From: an uncultured Flavobacteriaceae bacterium
GTDB taxonomy: Bacteria; Bacteroidota; Bacteroidia; Flavobacteriales; Flavobacteriaceae
Assembly (NCBI GenBank): GCA_947498845.1
Contig: CANMLX010000001.1
Span: 124,001 to 188,000, forward strand
DNA: 64,000 bases
Direction of reading: 5' to 3'
A program made the translations under genes and the position numbers. Shown here piece by piece: positions 35,201 through 43,146 of this stretch. The notes beneath the pieces are model-generated. The model had not been told where the DNA came from, ran no database searches, and saw only the letters and a program-made list of their open reading frames with translations. The stretch's first letter is position 1, and each line of letters starts with the position of its first letter.

Positions 35201-35660
35201 CATAGCAGGAGCCATAATGACCTTTACAGCTAATGACATTAAAAAAATAGAGCAAAATGGCAGTTTTGAGGTTGTTATTAATGAAAAAAATATTACATTA
35301 GGTCTTGATGATGTAGAGATCACTTCTCAGGATATTGAGGGCTGGTTGGTTGCTAATGAGGGTGCTTTAACAGTTGCACTGGATGTTACGATTACAGAAA
35401 GCTTACGTAAAGAAGGTATCGCAAGAGAATTGGTAAATCGTATTCAAAATTTAAGAAAAGATTCTGGATTTGAGGTTACCGATAGGATTGATGTACAATT
35501 GCAAGAGGATGAACAGTTAAAAGAAGCTGTAAACTCTAATATTGATTATATAAAAACAGAAACATTAACAGAAGAACTTAAGATTATTGACAAAATAAAT
35601 AACGGTATTGAAATTACCTTTGATGATGTAAATACCAAACTATTTATTACTAAACATTAA
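32256..35660 (+). CDS. ileS: isoleucyl-tRNA synthetase (long, eukaryotic-like type)
   Basis: An 1134-residue class-I synthetase that charges tRNA-Ile. The HIGH-box equivalent is GVHH at 57-60 in GPPSANGLPGVHH. The editing domain lies about 200-420 (WTTTPWTLPSNTALTVGP). KMSKR is at about residue 682 in DKNGQKMSKRLGNAVDPF, followed by an anticodon-binding domain and a long C-terminal extension. The ~1130-residue length and the GPPSANGLPG/WDTHGLPIE style belong to the IleS2 group found in Bacteroidota, many members of which tolerate mupirocin (family knowledge). It heads a run with the DksA-like gene (3 bp gap) and lspA. Confidence 0.97.
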   Translation: MSAKFPEYKGLDLPNVANEILQYWKENNIFEKSVTTREGNEPFVFYEGPPSANGLPGVHHVLARAIKDIFPRYKTMKGYQVKRKAGWDTHGLPIELGVEKELGITKEDIGKTISVEDYNAACRKAVMRYTDIWNDLTEKMGYWVDMDDPYITYEPKYMESVWWLLKQIYNKDLLYKGYTIQPYSPKAGTGLSSHELNQPGTYQDVTDTTVVAQFKAKPESLPDFLKDEGDIHFLAWTTTPWTLPSNTALTVGPKIEYVLVETYNQYTFKPMNVILAKKLVNYQFSGKFNLVEEKSDLLAYNSGDKKIPYYVVKEFLGKDLVGITYEQLLSYALPNDNPENAFRVISGDFVTTEDGTGIVHTAPTFGADDALVAKQATPEVPPMLVKDEHDNLVPLVDLQGRFRPEMNEFSGKYVKNDYYSEGEAPERSVDVEIAIKLKEENKAFKVEKYKHSYPNCWRTDKPILYYPLDSWFIKVTDIKGRMHELNTSINWKPKSTGEGRFGNWLLNANDWNLSRSRYWGIPLPIWRTEDGKEELCIGSVEELKAEMAKAVEAGVLTKDIFADFEVGNNSEENYAKLDLHKNIVDEIVLVSPSGKPMHRESDLIDVWFDSGSMPYAQWHYPFENADLIDNGTTFPANFIAEGVDQTRGWFYTLHAIGTMVFDSIAYKNVVSNGLVLDKNGQKMSKRLGNAVDPFKTLGTYGADATRWYMISNANPWDNLKFDLEGVEEVKRKFFGTLYNTYSFFSLYTNLDKFSYSEADISLEERPELDRWILSELHTLIQKVDGYYADYEPTKAARAISNFTQDYLSNWYVRLSRRRFWKGDYQVDKISAYQTLYTCMETITKLAAPIAPFFMDRLYLDLNKVTGKERFESVHLSHFPVYNEAMVDKSLERKMEAAQTISSLVLSLRAKEKIKVRQPLQKIMIPIDNKEQKEEILAVSNLIKHEVNVKEIELLEDASDILVKKIKPNFKALGPRFGKDMKAIAGAIMTFTANDIKKIEQNGSFEVVINEKNITLGLDDVEITSQDIEGWLVANEGALTVALDVTITESLRKEGIARELVNRIQNLRKDSGFEVTDRIDVQLQEDEQLKEAVNSNIDYIKTETLTEELKIIDKINNGIEITFDDVNTKLFITKH

Positions 35661-35663
35661 TAT

Positions 35664-36047
35664 ATGGATTCAAAGAAAAATGCGAGGTATTCAGATAATG
35701 ACTTAGCAGAATTTAAAGCGTTAATTTTAGAGAAGATCGAAAAAGCAAAGCACGATTTAGAATTGATTAAGAGTGCTTATATGAACGATCATAACAATGG
35801 TACAGAAGATACTTCGCCTACATTTAAGGCTTTTGATGAAGGTAGTGCAGTTATGAGTAAAGAATCTAACTCTCAATTAGCGATTCGTCAGGAAAAATTT
35901 ATTCGTGATTTAAAAAATGCTTTAATTAGAATAGAAAATAAAACTTACGGTGTTTGTCGTGTAACAGGAAAGTTAATTAATAAAAAGCGTTTAGAGCTAG
36001 TGCCTCACGCAACGTTAAGTATTGAAGCTAAAAACATGCAAAAATAG
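35664..36047 (+). CDS. DksA/TraR-type regulator with degenerate zinc finger
   Basis: A 127-residue DksA/TraR-family protein expected to bind the RNA polymerase secondary channel. There is an N-terminal coiled coil (about 8-85; FKALILEKIEKAKHDLELIK, IRQEKFIRDLKNALIRIENK), then the finger region YGVCRVTGKLINKKRLELVP and HATLSIEAK. Family members have four Cys; here only the first remains, the others being Thr, Ser and Ala, so zinc is probably not bound. Such cysteine-poor forms are common in Bacteroidota. It lies 3 bp after ileS, so it is co-transcribed with it. Confidence 0.9.
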   Translation: MDSKKNARYSDNDLAEFKALILEKIEKAKHDLELIKSAYMNDHNNGTEDTSPTFKAFDEGSAVMSKESNSQLAIRQEKFIRDLKNALIRIENKTYGVCRVTGKLINKKRLELVPHATLSIEAKNMQK

Positions 36048-36060
36048 TATCATTACTATT

Positions 36061-36085
36061 AAGAGAATTGTGTTTAAATTCTTTT
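36061..36085 (+). terminator. weak hairpin after the DksA-like gene
   Basis: AAGAGAATT pairs with AATTCTTTT (9 bp with one G-U pair, 7-nt loop), ending in TTTT. It may attenuate read-through into lspA, 54 bp further on. Confidence 0.35.
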
Positions 36086-36138
36086 GTACAAGTACATGAT
36101 TAAATAATAAAGTTTTCCGTTTTTAGTGGAAAGTTTCT

Positions 36139-36768
36139 ATGTCTTTAAAAAAATCCATCGTTTTAATTGTAGTTGTTTTACTTATAGATCAAATAAGTAA
36201 GATTTATGTTAAAACACACTTTATGCTTCATGATAGTGTTGAGGTATTTAGTTGGTTTAAGATTTACTTTATTGAAAATGATGGTATGGCTTGGGGAACA
36301 AAAATTAGTGATATTGTTTCTTTTATGTCTGATAGAACAGCCAAAACGTTTTTAACTCTATTTAGAGTAGTCGCTATTTTTGGTATTGGGTATTGGCTGT
36401 ATGCTTCAACAAAAAAGAATAGTTCTAAGGTGTTATTGATTGCCATAGCCTTAATTTTTGCAGGAGCTTTAGGGAATATTATAGATTCTATGTTTTATGG
36501 TGTTTTTTTTGGAGATAGTACCATGCAAATAGCAAAATTTATGCCTTCTGAAGGAGGTTATGAAACTCTGCTTCACGGTAGAGTGGTAGATATGCTATAT
36601 TTCCCTTTATATAAAGGGTATTTACCTGAATGGATACCAAAGTTTGGCGGTAAATATTTTACATTTTTTGAGCCAGTATTTAATGTGGCAGATATGGCTA
36701 TAAGTACAGGTTTTATAATGCTAATTGTTTTCAATAAGCGTGCTTTTTCTAACCAAAATAGCAATTAA
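36139..36768 (+). CDS. lspA: lipoprotein signal peptidase II
   Basis: A 209-residue inner-membrane aspartic protease that removes signal peptides from lipoproteins. Four hydrophobic helices are visible. The catalytic pair is Asp116 in GNIIDSMFYG and Asp185 in FNVADMAIST; VVVLLIDQISKIYVK and FIENDGMAWG are the other signatures. It is about 40 residues longer than the E. coli enzyme because of an extra loop (about 122-172), usual for Bacteroidota. Its substrates in this window include the SGNH, DUF4270 and suf-cluster lipoproteins. Its stop overlaps that of the convergent response-regulator gene. Confidence 0.95.
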   Translation: MSLKKSIVLIVVVLLIDQISKIYVKTHFMLHDSVEVFSWFKIYFIENDGMAWGTKISDIVSFMSDRTAKTFLTLFRVVAIFGIGYWLYASTKKNSSKVLLIAIALIFAGALGNIIDSMFYGVFFGDSTMQIAKFMPSEGGYETLLHGRVVDMLYFPLYKGYLPEWIPKFGGKYFTFFEPVFNVADMAISTGFIMLIVFNKRAFSNQNSN

Positions 36769-37193
36769 GATATTGTATTATTATTCTTTCTGGAAAAAAT
36801 CTCCTCTAATTCTTTGATATTTACAGGTTTAATAAGGTAGTCGTGTACATTTGGAGATGATTTAGCCCTATTTATATCTGTTGGATTTATTGATGAGCTA
36901 ACCACATAAAGAGATATTTTCTTAGAAAATTTGTCTCTTATTTTTGTAAAGCGATCTAAGAATTCCCACCCATCCATAACAGGCATATTTAAATCTAAAA
37001 AAATGATTTCTGGAATATCCTTATGGTTTAAATTAGCAAGAGAAGTTTCAAAATAGTCAATACTTTGTTTGCCATCATTAAAAATGAGCAAATTGTGACA
37101 TAGTTTTTTAGTTTCAATTATCTTTTTTACAAGATTAACATATATGCGATCATCATCAATAATACATGCTAATTTTACAAACATAGGCTCCAT
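36765..37193 (-). CDS. single-domain response regulator (CheY/Rcp1-like)
   Basis: A 142-residue receiver domain without output domain. The acidic pocket is IIDDDR (about 11-16), the phosphorylated Asp67 is in IIFLDLNMPVMDGWEF, the switch Ser/Thr lies in YVVSSSINP and the conserved Lys in YLIKPVN. It starts 5 bp after the PAS kinase gene, so the two form a two-component pair, the kinase being the obvious partner. An alternative start at Met4 would fit slightly better with the conserved beta-strand. It overlaps the end of lspA by 4 bp, convergently. Confidence 0.92.
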   Translation of the reverse strand: MEPMFVKLACIIDDDRIYVNLVKKIIETKKLCHNLLIFNDGKQSIDYFETSLANLNHKDIPEIIFLDLNMPVMDGWEFLDRFTKIRDKFSKKISLYVVSSSINPTDINRAKSSPNVHDYLIKPVNIKELEEIFSRKNNNTIS

Positions 37194-37198
37194 ATTTT

Positions 37199-38644
37199 TT
37201 AAAATACAATTTTAAAGGTAGTCCCTTTATTAACTTCACTTTCTACAGAGATTTGACCATTTAATGATTCAACTTGATTTTTTGTGATAAAAAGACCAAT
37301 CCCTACAGCATCCTTATTATAATGGAATGTTTTGTACATTCCAAAAATTTTACTGCCAAATTTTTCTAAATCTATTCCAATACCATTATCTGAAATTTCT
37401 AATACAGGTTTTGAGTTTTCTTTAAAAGAACGCATACTAATTACAGGATTTCTCTCTGGATGTTTATATTTTATAGCATTTGTAATTAAGTTTAACATGA
37501 TGCTTTCAAGGTAAGCAGGAATGTAATCAATCTCTTTTAAATTAGAGAAGTCTGTATTTATAGTGGTATTTTCTTTAGCTATAATTTGGCTTATTGAGGT
37601 TGTAACTTGATTTAAGATACTTTCAAAACTTACAAGAGTTTTACTTTTACTTGTGCTGGTTTGTATAGTAACAACTTCGTTTAGATGCTCTATAGTTTCA
37701 TTTAAACTCTTGGCAATATCTCCAATGTTACCTAATAAATCTAGCTTTTCTTCAACACTGTCAAAAGAATTTATTAACTCTGTAATAAGTGTTAAGTTAC
37801 TTGAATGAGATCTTAAATTATGAGATACAATATGTGCAAAATTAAAAAGCCTTTTGTTTTGAGAAGCTATAATATTAGAAGTTCTTTGTAAACTCAACTC
37901 TTTAGACTTAGCGGCATCAATATCCTGAAACACCCCACGTACACCAATAATCTCTTTTTTATCGTTAAAAACAGGTTTCCCTAATGCTTTCACCCAAAAT
38001 TCACGCCCATTTTTAGTAAGCATTTTTATTTCCACATTAAATGACTTTCCTTTAAAAGCACATTCTAAAAATGTATGCCTTGCAAACTTTGAGTGATCAG
38101 CGGGATAATATTTTGTAGAATCTTTTAAAGAAGGTATATAATCTTCGGGATATTCTAGTATTCTCCTTGTTTGTTGATCCCAGTAGCTTTTTTGTTTTAC
38201 AAAGTCTATAAACCAACTGCCAGTTTGCGCCATTTCAGCAGTTTCTTTGTAGTAAAATTTATCTTTTTTTAATTCTTTATTAGTTTTAAATTTTCTTTTG
38301 TAAAAGAAGATAAACTTTGATTTTTCATTTTTTTTATCAAAAACTCTGGAGTTGGTTGTGCAAACAAATTCTTTATACTTCCCTTTTTTAGATTTTATGA
38401 GCATGCTTTGCCTAAAATCTGTACCGTTTTTAAGAAAAGCAAAAAAATTATTTTTAAATAAACTACAGTCACCTTTATGTATAAGATTATCTATAAAGAA
38501 ATTAAGACTAACGTTTGCCTTTTTATGAGAATAACCTAAAGAGGATAAAAAAGCTTTAGACCAGTACAAGTCGTCATTACTTTTTAACTCCCAGTAACCA
38601 ACATCTATATCGTCTAGAACTCTATTGACTGTTTTTAGTGCCAT
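37199..38644 (-). CDS. cytoplasmic PAS-domain sensor histidine kinase
   Basis: A 481-residue kinase without membrane helices. Two PAS domains lie at about 8-115 and 125-245 (TGSWFIDFVKQKSYWDQQTR, VEIKMLTKNGREFWVKALGK, IGVRGVFQDIDAAKSKE). The dimerisation domain has the phosphorylated His275 in FAHIVSHNLRSHSS, the form common in Bacteroidota PAS kinases. The ATPase domain has LITNAIKYKHPERNP, LEISDNGIGIDLEKFG and GIGLFITKNQVESLNG. The signal is unknown, but being soluble it must be intracellular or diffusible. It is the upstream gene of the pair with the receiver protein. Confidence 0.92.
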   Translation of the reverse strand: MALKTVNRVLDDIDVGYWELKSNDDLYWSKAFLSSLGYSHKKANVSLNFFIDNLIHKGDCSLFKNNFFAFLKNGTDFRQSMLIKSKKGKYKEFVCTTNSRVFDKKNEKSKFIFFYKRKFKTNKELKKDKFYYKETAEMAQTGSWFIDFVKQKSYWDQQTRRILEYPEDYIPSLKDSTKYYPADHSKFARHTFLECAFKGKSFNVEIKMLTKNGREFWVKALGKPVFNDKKEIIGVRGVFQDIDAAKSKELSLQRTSNIIASQNKRLFNFAHIVSHNLRSHSSNLTLITELINSFDSVEEKLDLLGNIGDIAKSLNETIEHLNEVVTIQTSTSKSKTLVSFESILNQVTTSISQIIAKENTTINTDFSNLKEIDYIPAYLESIMLNLITNAIKYKHPERNPVISMRSFKENSKPVLEISDNGIGIDLEKFGSKIFGMYKTFHYNKDAVGIGLFITKNQVESLNGQISVESEVNKGTTFKIVF

Positions 38645-38719
38645 TATTAGTGTTAGGTGAATTTAGGGACAATACTATCGTAAATTAACAATAAAATAAC
38701 AAATAATACAAAATATTTT

Positions 38720-39307
38720 TTAATGTAATGGCTTATTTAACTGGGATATAGTATAAGTTTTACTTGGAGACGTAATATAATCCATCTTGATGTCGCCATC
38801 GAATATATTGGAAATGAGGTCTTCAGATTCAAAAAAAGAAAGCCCTATTTTAATAGTTTCTGGTTTACATTGAGCCAAAAATTTATCGTAAAATCCTTTG
38901 CCATAGCCTACTCTATTGCCTTTAGTATCATATGCTAATAAAGGTACGAAGACAACCTCTATCTTGTTGTTAGAAACTTCTATGCCATCAACAGGTTCTG
39001 GTATGTGATACTTGTTTTTCTTTATTTTAGTGCCATCGGTTAATAAGAAATTAGTCATGTTTCCTGTATCGAAATCACTTTTAGAGACAATAATATGCTT
39101 GTCTTTACCCGAGAGAATATTTAAAATGTAGTCTGTATTAACTTCATTTTGTTCTTCAATAGTTAAAAAAATATGGTAAAAGGAATGTTCCCAAATAGGA
39201 AGTTTTAGCAATTGATTGGCAATTGCAATACTATATTCGTCGATTTGAGATGTAGATAGCGCTTCTCGAAGTGCTTTATATTTTTTTCGTAAATCTTTTT
39301 TAAGCAT
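38720..39307 (-). CDS. 5-formyltetrahydrofolate cyclo-ligase
   Basis: A 195-residue MTHFS that turns 5-formyl-THF into 5,10-methenyl-THF with ATP (folate one-carbon metabolism). The N-terminal KKDLRKKYKALREALS and the C-terminal signature LLAYDTKGNRVGYGKGFYDKFL (phosphate-binding loop, about 125-145) are diagnostic. Length is normal. It overlaps the end of the AstE-like gene by 8 bp and is the last gene of the rimK unit. Confidence 0.94.
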   Translation of the reverse strand: MLKKDLRKKYKALREALSTSQIDEYSIAIANQLLKLPIWEHSFYHIFLTIEEQNEVNTDYILNILSGKDKHIIVSKSDFDTGNMTNFLLTDGTKIKKNKYHIPEPVDGIEVSNNKIEVVFVPLLAYDTKGNRVGYGKGFYDKFLAQCKPETIKIGLSFFESEDLISNIFDGDIKMDYITSPSKTYTISQLNKPLH

Positions 39308-40286
39308 TACTAAAACTAGGGCTTAATTGGGTTGAAATATGGAATAAAGCATCGCCTTGATATACAATTGGTAATTCATTTACATTAATGACATAGCCCG
39401 AATTTTGAGCCTTTACAAAATGGTTAAATTTACCATAAGGATCGGTAATATTGCCTAAAACAGTGCCTTTTTCTACATGACTACCAATACCAATTGAAGC
39501 TTTAAACATGCCCGAATAATTGGCGCGTTGCCATTTACTTTCATTTATAAAAACACAATCCTTTTTAGGTTTCGATACTTTAAAAGAAGCGTTTAGCATT
39601 CCTAAATGTTTTAAGATTCGCTTTGAGCCATTAACTCCAGAGTTAGTGACAATATCATCTATATGAAAGGATTTGCCGCCCTCGAATAACAAAAGTTGCT
39701 TTCCTAGTTTGTTGCATGTTGTTCTAAACGATTTTGTTAGGTTTTTAGAATATAAAACAAAAGGGGCGCCAAATATTTTAGCCAAATCATTTAAATCTTT
39801 ATTATCTTCAGTATAGCGTAATTGAGGAGCATTAAATCGCCCTGAGCCTCCCGTATGAAAATCTATAATTAGATCGGCATGAGGCACAACATCATGAATT
39901 AGTTTATAAGCAACACGACTTGCAAGAGAACCATTAGTACTACCAGGGAAAACACGATTAAGGTCTCTTCCGTCTGGGAATTCCCGTTTTAAATTTATAA
40001 ACCCGAAAATATTTATTACTGGCATACAGATTATAGTACCTCGCTTTGGTTTGTTAATGCCTTTAGCAATAAGTTGTCTAACAATTTCAACGCCATTAAC
40101 CTCATCGCCATGGATACCTGCTGTAAAGAGTACAATTGGGCCAGCTTTTTTGGACCTACTCACAATAACTGGTACGTTTACAGGAGTGGAGGTATGTAGG
40201 TTAGCAACATCGAAGTTCACTTCTGTAGTTTCGCCTGGGCTAATTATTGTATTTAATATGTTTAGTGATTTTTTTTCTGTACTCAT
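39300..40286 (-). CDS. succinylglutamate desuccinylase/aspartoacylase-family protein
   Basis: A 328-residue zinc carboxypeptidase-like (M14 AstE/AspA) protein. The zinc-binding set is visible as TAGIHGDEVNGVEIVRQL (His and Glu, about residue 73) and LIIDFHTGGSGRFNAP (His, about 145); RDLNRVFPGS and the catalytic Glu in LLFEGG follow. The C-terminal beta domain (VEKGTVLGNITDPYG, VYQGDALFHI) is lipoyl-like. In this family the neighbour is often RimK, as here (18 bp upstream), so it may remove or trim residues that RimK adds. That is inference. Confidence 0.88.
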   Translation of the reverse strand: MSTEKKSLNILNTIISPGETTEVNFDVANLHTSTPVNVPVIVSRSKKAGPIVLFTAGIHGDEVNGVEIVRQLIAKGINKPKRGTIICMPVINIFGFINLKREFPDGRDLNRVFPGSTNGSLASRVAYKLIHDVVPHADLIIDFHTGGSGRFNAPQLRYTEDNKDLNDLAKIFGAPFVLYSKNLTKSFRTTCNKLGKQLLLFEGGKSFHIDDIVTNSGVNGSKRILKHLGMLNASFKVSKPKKDCVFINESKWQRANYSGMFKASIGIGSHVEKGTVLGNITDPYGKFNHFVKAQNSGYVINVNELPIVYQGDALFHISTQLSPSFSNA

Positions 40287-40304
40287 TAATAAAATGTATC
40301 AATC

Positions 40305-41180
40305 TTAATGTCTATTTCTTTCTATATAGGTAATAATACTTTTAGCAATATTTTTACCAGTAGCACTTTCAATACCCTCTAAGCCAGGTGTGGAATTTAC
40401 TTCTAAAAGTAAAGGGCCTCTGCTAGATTGTAGCATATCCACACCGCAAACAGGGAGTTTCAAAGCACGAGAAGCTTTCATGGCAACTTTTAACTCGGCA
40501 TCATTTAATTTAACCACTCTAGCTGTGCCACCACGATGTAGATTTGATCTAAACTCGCCTTCTTCTGCTTGTCTTTTCATAGCGCCTACAACATGGCCTT
40601 CTACAACCAAAGCCCTTAAATCTGCACCTTTAGCTTCAGCTATATACTCTTGCACTAATGCTCGAGCTTGTAAACCGTTAAAAGCTTCTAATACAGATTT
40701 TGCAGCATTTTTACTTTCAGCTAAAACAACACCTAAACCTTGTGTGCCTTCTAAAAGTTTGATAATTACTGGCGGATTACCAACATGAGCTAACATTCTT
40801 TCGATATCTCTGGAATAGTTAGTGAAAACAGTTTTTGGCATGCCAATACCTACTTTAGAAAGCCTTTGAAAGCTACGTAGTTTGTCTCGAGAACGAATAA
40901 TGGCATCGGAAGTTACAGTGGTAAATACATTCATCATTTCAAACTGTCTAACAACAGCACAGCCAAAAAACGTTACAGAAGCTCCAATTCTAGGAATGAT
41001 AGCATCTACATAATCTAGATACCTGTCATTATAAAATATAGTAGGCTTTTCTTTTTCAATAATAAGATCGCATTTTAAAGGGTCTATAACCTCGATAAGA
41101 TGCCCGCGATTTTCGCCTTCTTCTACAAGTCGCGCCGTAGAGTATAAATTGGCGTTTCTAGAAAGTATAACTATGTTCAT
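40305..41180 (-). CDS. rimK: RimK-type ATP-grasp ligase
   Basis: A 291-residue ATP-grasp enzyme. In E. coli RimK adds glutamates to the C-terminus of ribosomal protein S6. The match is collinear with Rim[21 protein letters not shown] at the start, [11 protein letters not shown], then the ATP-grasp domain ([50 protein letters not shown]) and the Mg-binding [15 protein letters not shown]. Length is about that of E. coli RimK. It is the first gene of the unit with the AstE-like and MTHFS genes. S6 as substrate is likely but not visible here. Confidence 0.9.
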   Translation of the reverse strand: MNIVILSRNANLYSTARLVEEGENRGHLIEVIDPLKCDLIIEKEKPTIFYNDRYLDYVDAIIPRIGASVTFFGCAVVRQFEMMNVFTTVTSDAIIRSRDKLRSFQRLSKVGIGMPKTVFTNYSRDIERMLAHVGNPPVIIKLLEGTQGLGVVLAESKNAAKSVLEAFNGLQARALVQEYIAEAKGADLRALVVEGHVVGAMKRQAEEGEFRSNLHRGGTARVVKLNDAELKVAMKASRALKLPVCGVDMLQSSRGPLLLEVNSTPGLEGIESATGKNIAKSIITYIERNRH

Positions 41181-41325
41181 ATAAAGTACTTAAAGTGTCT
41201 AAAGCAGACAATTTTAAAAGGGATTAAGTTTAATTCTAAATACTTTAGGCATTTTAGTGCACATGTAATTTAATGGCAAGATACTAAAAAAGGATTGCTA
41301 ATTTTTACCTTTTCGGTTTTTAGCA

Positions 41326-41333
41326 TACCTTTG
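41326..41333 (+). promoter_or_regulatory. candidate -7 box (TACCTTTG) of uvrC
   Basis: TACCTTTG, a full match to TAnnTTTG, ends 5 nt before the uvrC ATG. With the usual start point 5-8 nt after the box, the uvrC transcript would be leaderless. The -33 region has no clean TTTG. Confidence 0.45.
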
Positions 41334-41338
41334 GGTAA

Positions 41339-43138
41339 ATGGATTTTCCGCCACTAGAAATACAATTAAAAACACTGCCTAATTCTCCAGGAGTCTATCA
41401 GTACTTTGATAAGGATGAAACCCTTATTTATATTGGAAAAGCAAAAAATCTAAAAAAACGTGTAAGCTCTTATTTTACTAAAACTCATGATAGCGGAAAG
41501 ACAAGTGTCCTGGTAAAAAAAATTGCTCAAGTAAAGCATATTGTTGTAGCAACAGAAACAGATGCGCTGCTCTTGGAAAATAACCTGATAAAAAAATACC
41601 AGCCACGCTATAATGTTTTGCTAAAGGACGACAAATCGTATCCTTGGATATGCATTAAAAACGAGCGTTTTCCAAGAGTGTTTTCTACACGTCGCGTTTT
41701 TAAAAATGGAGGTGAGTATTTTGGGCCTTATACAAGTATGAAAACGGTATCCACTTTGCTGGAGTTAATTAGGGGGGTGTATACATTGAGAACATGTAAC
41801 TACGATTTAAGAGAGGAGAATATAACCAAGAGGAAATATAAAGTATGTTTAGAATACCATTTAGGGAATTGTAAAGGGCCTTGCGAGGAGCTGCAAACAG
41901 AAGGTTTTTACAATGAAGATATTAAGGCTATTAAAGAAATTTTAAAAGGCAACTTTAAAGATTCGCTTCATCAATTTAGAAGACAGATGAAAGTGTTTGC
42001 CGAAAATATGCAATTTGAAGAAGCGCAAAAAATTAAAGAAAAGATTGAAGTTCTAGAAAACTATCAGGCTAAATCTACTATAGTAAATCCTAAAATAAGT
42101 AATGTAGATGTGTTTTCTGTAGTTAGTGATGAGAGCTATGGCTATGTTAATTTTTTACAATTATCGTATGGTTCTATTATAAGATCGCATACTCTAGAGA
42201 TAAAGAAAAAACTAGAAGAAACCGATAAAGAATTATTAGAATTAGCCATAACAGAGATCAGGCAGCGTTTTCATTCAAATTCTAAAGAAATCTACGTGCC
42301 TTTTACAGTTAATACAGAAGCAGGGATTAAAGTGACTATGCCTAAGCTAGGAGATAAAAAACATATTTTAGATCTGTCTCTAAGAAATGCTAAGTATTAT
42401 CGAATGGAGCGTTTCAAACAAATAAAAATAGTAGATCCAGATAGGCACGTTAATAGAATTATGGCGCAGATGAAAGTTGATTTAAGATTATCTGAAGAGC
42501 CAAGGCATATTGAGTGTTTTGATAATTCTAATATCCAAGGAACAAACCCTGTTGCGGCATGCGTCGTATTTAAAAATGGGAAACCAAGCAAGAAAGATTA
42601 TAGGCATTTTAATATAAAAACAGTTGTTGGTCCAGACGATTTTGCCTCAATGGAAGAAGTGGTCTATAGACGTTATAAGCGTTTGTTAGATGAAGAGCAA
42701 CCTTTGCCGCAGCTTATAATTATAGACGGAGGCAAGGGGCAATTGTCTTCGGCTTTAAAGAGTTTAGATGCCTTAAATTTAAGAGGTAAAATAGCTATTA
42801 TAGGTATTGCAAAACGTTTAGAAGAATTGTTTTATCCAAACGACCCAATTCCCTTATATTTAGATAAAAAAAGCGAGACGTTAAAAATTATACAACAATT
42901 GCGTAATGAAGCACATCGTTTTGGGATAGAACATCACAGAAATAGAAGAAGTAAAAGTGCGCTAAATACAGAGTTAGAAACTATTCCTGGAATAGGTGAA
43001 AAAACAATAATAGATTTGCTTAAACATTTTAAATCTGTGAAACGGGTATCTCATGCAAAACTGGATGAGCTGGAAGACGTTGTGGGAAATTCTAGAGCTG
43101 AAAAAATTTATAGTTACTATCATAAAAAGGAAGATTAG
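41339..43138 (+). CDS. uvrC: excinuclease ABC subunit C
   Basis: A 599-residue UvrC that makes both incisions around bulky DNA lesions. In order: GIY-YIG nuclease (SPGVYQYFDKDETLIYIGKA, about 13-95), Cys-rich region (C161, C170, C174, C178), UvrB-binding UVR motif (FEEAQKIKEKIEVLENYQ, about 223-242), RNase-H-like endonuclease (HIECFDNSNIQGTNPVA, IIDGGKGQL) and C-terminal helix-hairpin-helix (TIPGIGEKTIIDLLKHFKSV). Length is standard. It is divergent from rimK. Confidence 0.97.
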   Translation: MDFPPLEIQLKTLPNSPGVYQYFDKDETLIYIGKAKNLKKRVSSYFTKTHDSGKTSVLVKKIAQVKHIVVATETDALLLENNLIKKYQPRYNVLLKDDKSYPWICIKNERFPRVFSTRRVFKNGGEYFGPYTSMKTVSTLLELIRGVYTLRTCNYDLREENITKRKYKVCLEYHLGNCKGPCEELQTEGFYNEDIKAIKEILKGNFKDSLHQFRRQMKVFAENMQFEEAQKIKEKIEVLENYQAKSTIVNPKISNVDVFSVVSDESYGYVNFLQLSYGSIIRSHTLEIKKKLEETDKELLELAITEIRQRFHSNSKEIYVPFTVNTEAGIKVTMPKLGDKKHILDLSLRNAKYYRMERFKQIKIVDPDRHVNRIMAQMKVDLRLSEEPRHIECFDNSNIQGTNPVAACVVFKNGKPSKKDYRHFNIKTVVGPDDFASMEEVVYRRYKRLLDEEQPLPQLIIIDGGKGQLSSALKSLDALNLRGKIAIIGIAKRLEELFYPNDPIPLYLDKKSETLKIIQQLRNEAHRFGIEHHRNRRSKSALNTELETIPGIGEKTIIDLLKHFKSVKRVSHAKLDELEDVVGNSRAEKIYSYYHKKED

Positions 43139-43146
43139 GAAAACAT

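Noticed and set aside
32256..35660. Isoleucyl-tRNA synthetase as an acquired mupirocin-resistance gene
   Set aside because: The long IleS2-like form is the normal one in Bacteroidota, and gene order with the DksA-like gene and lspA fits vertical inheritance.
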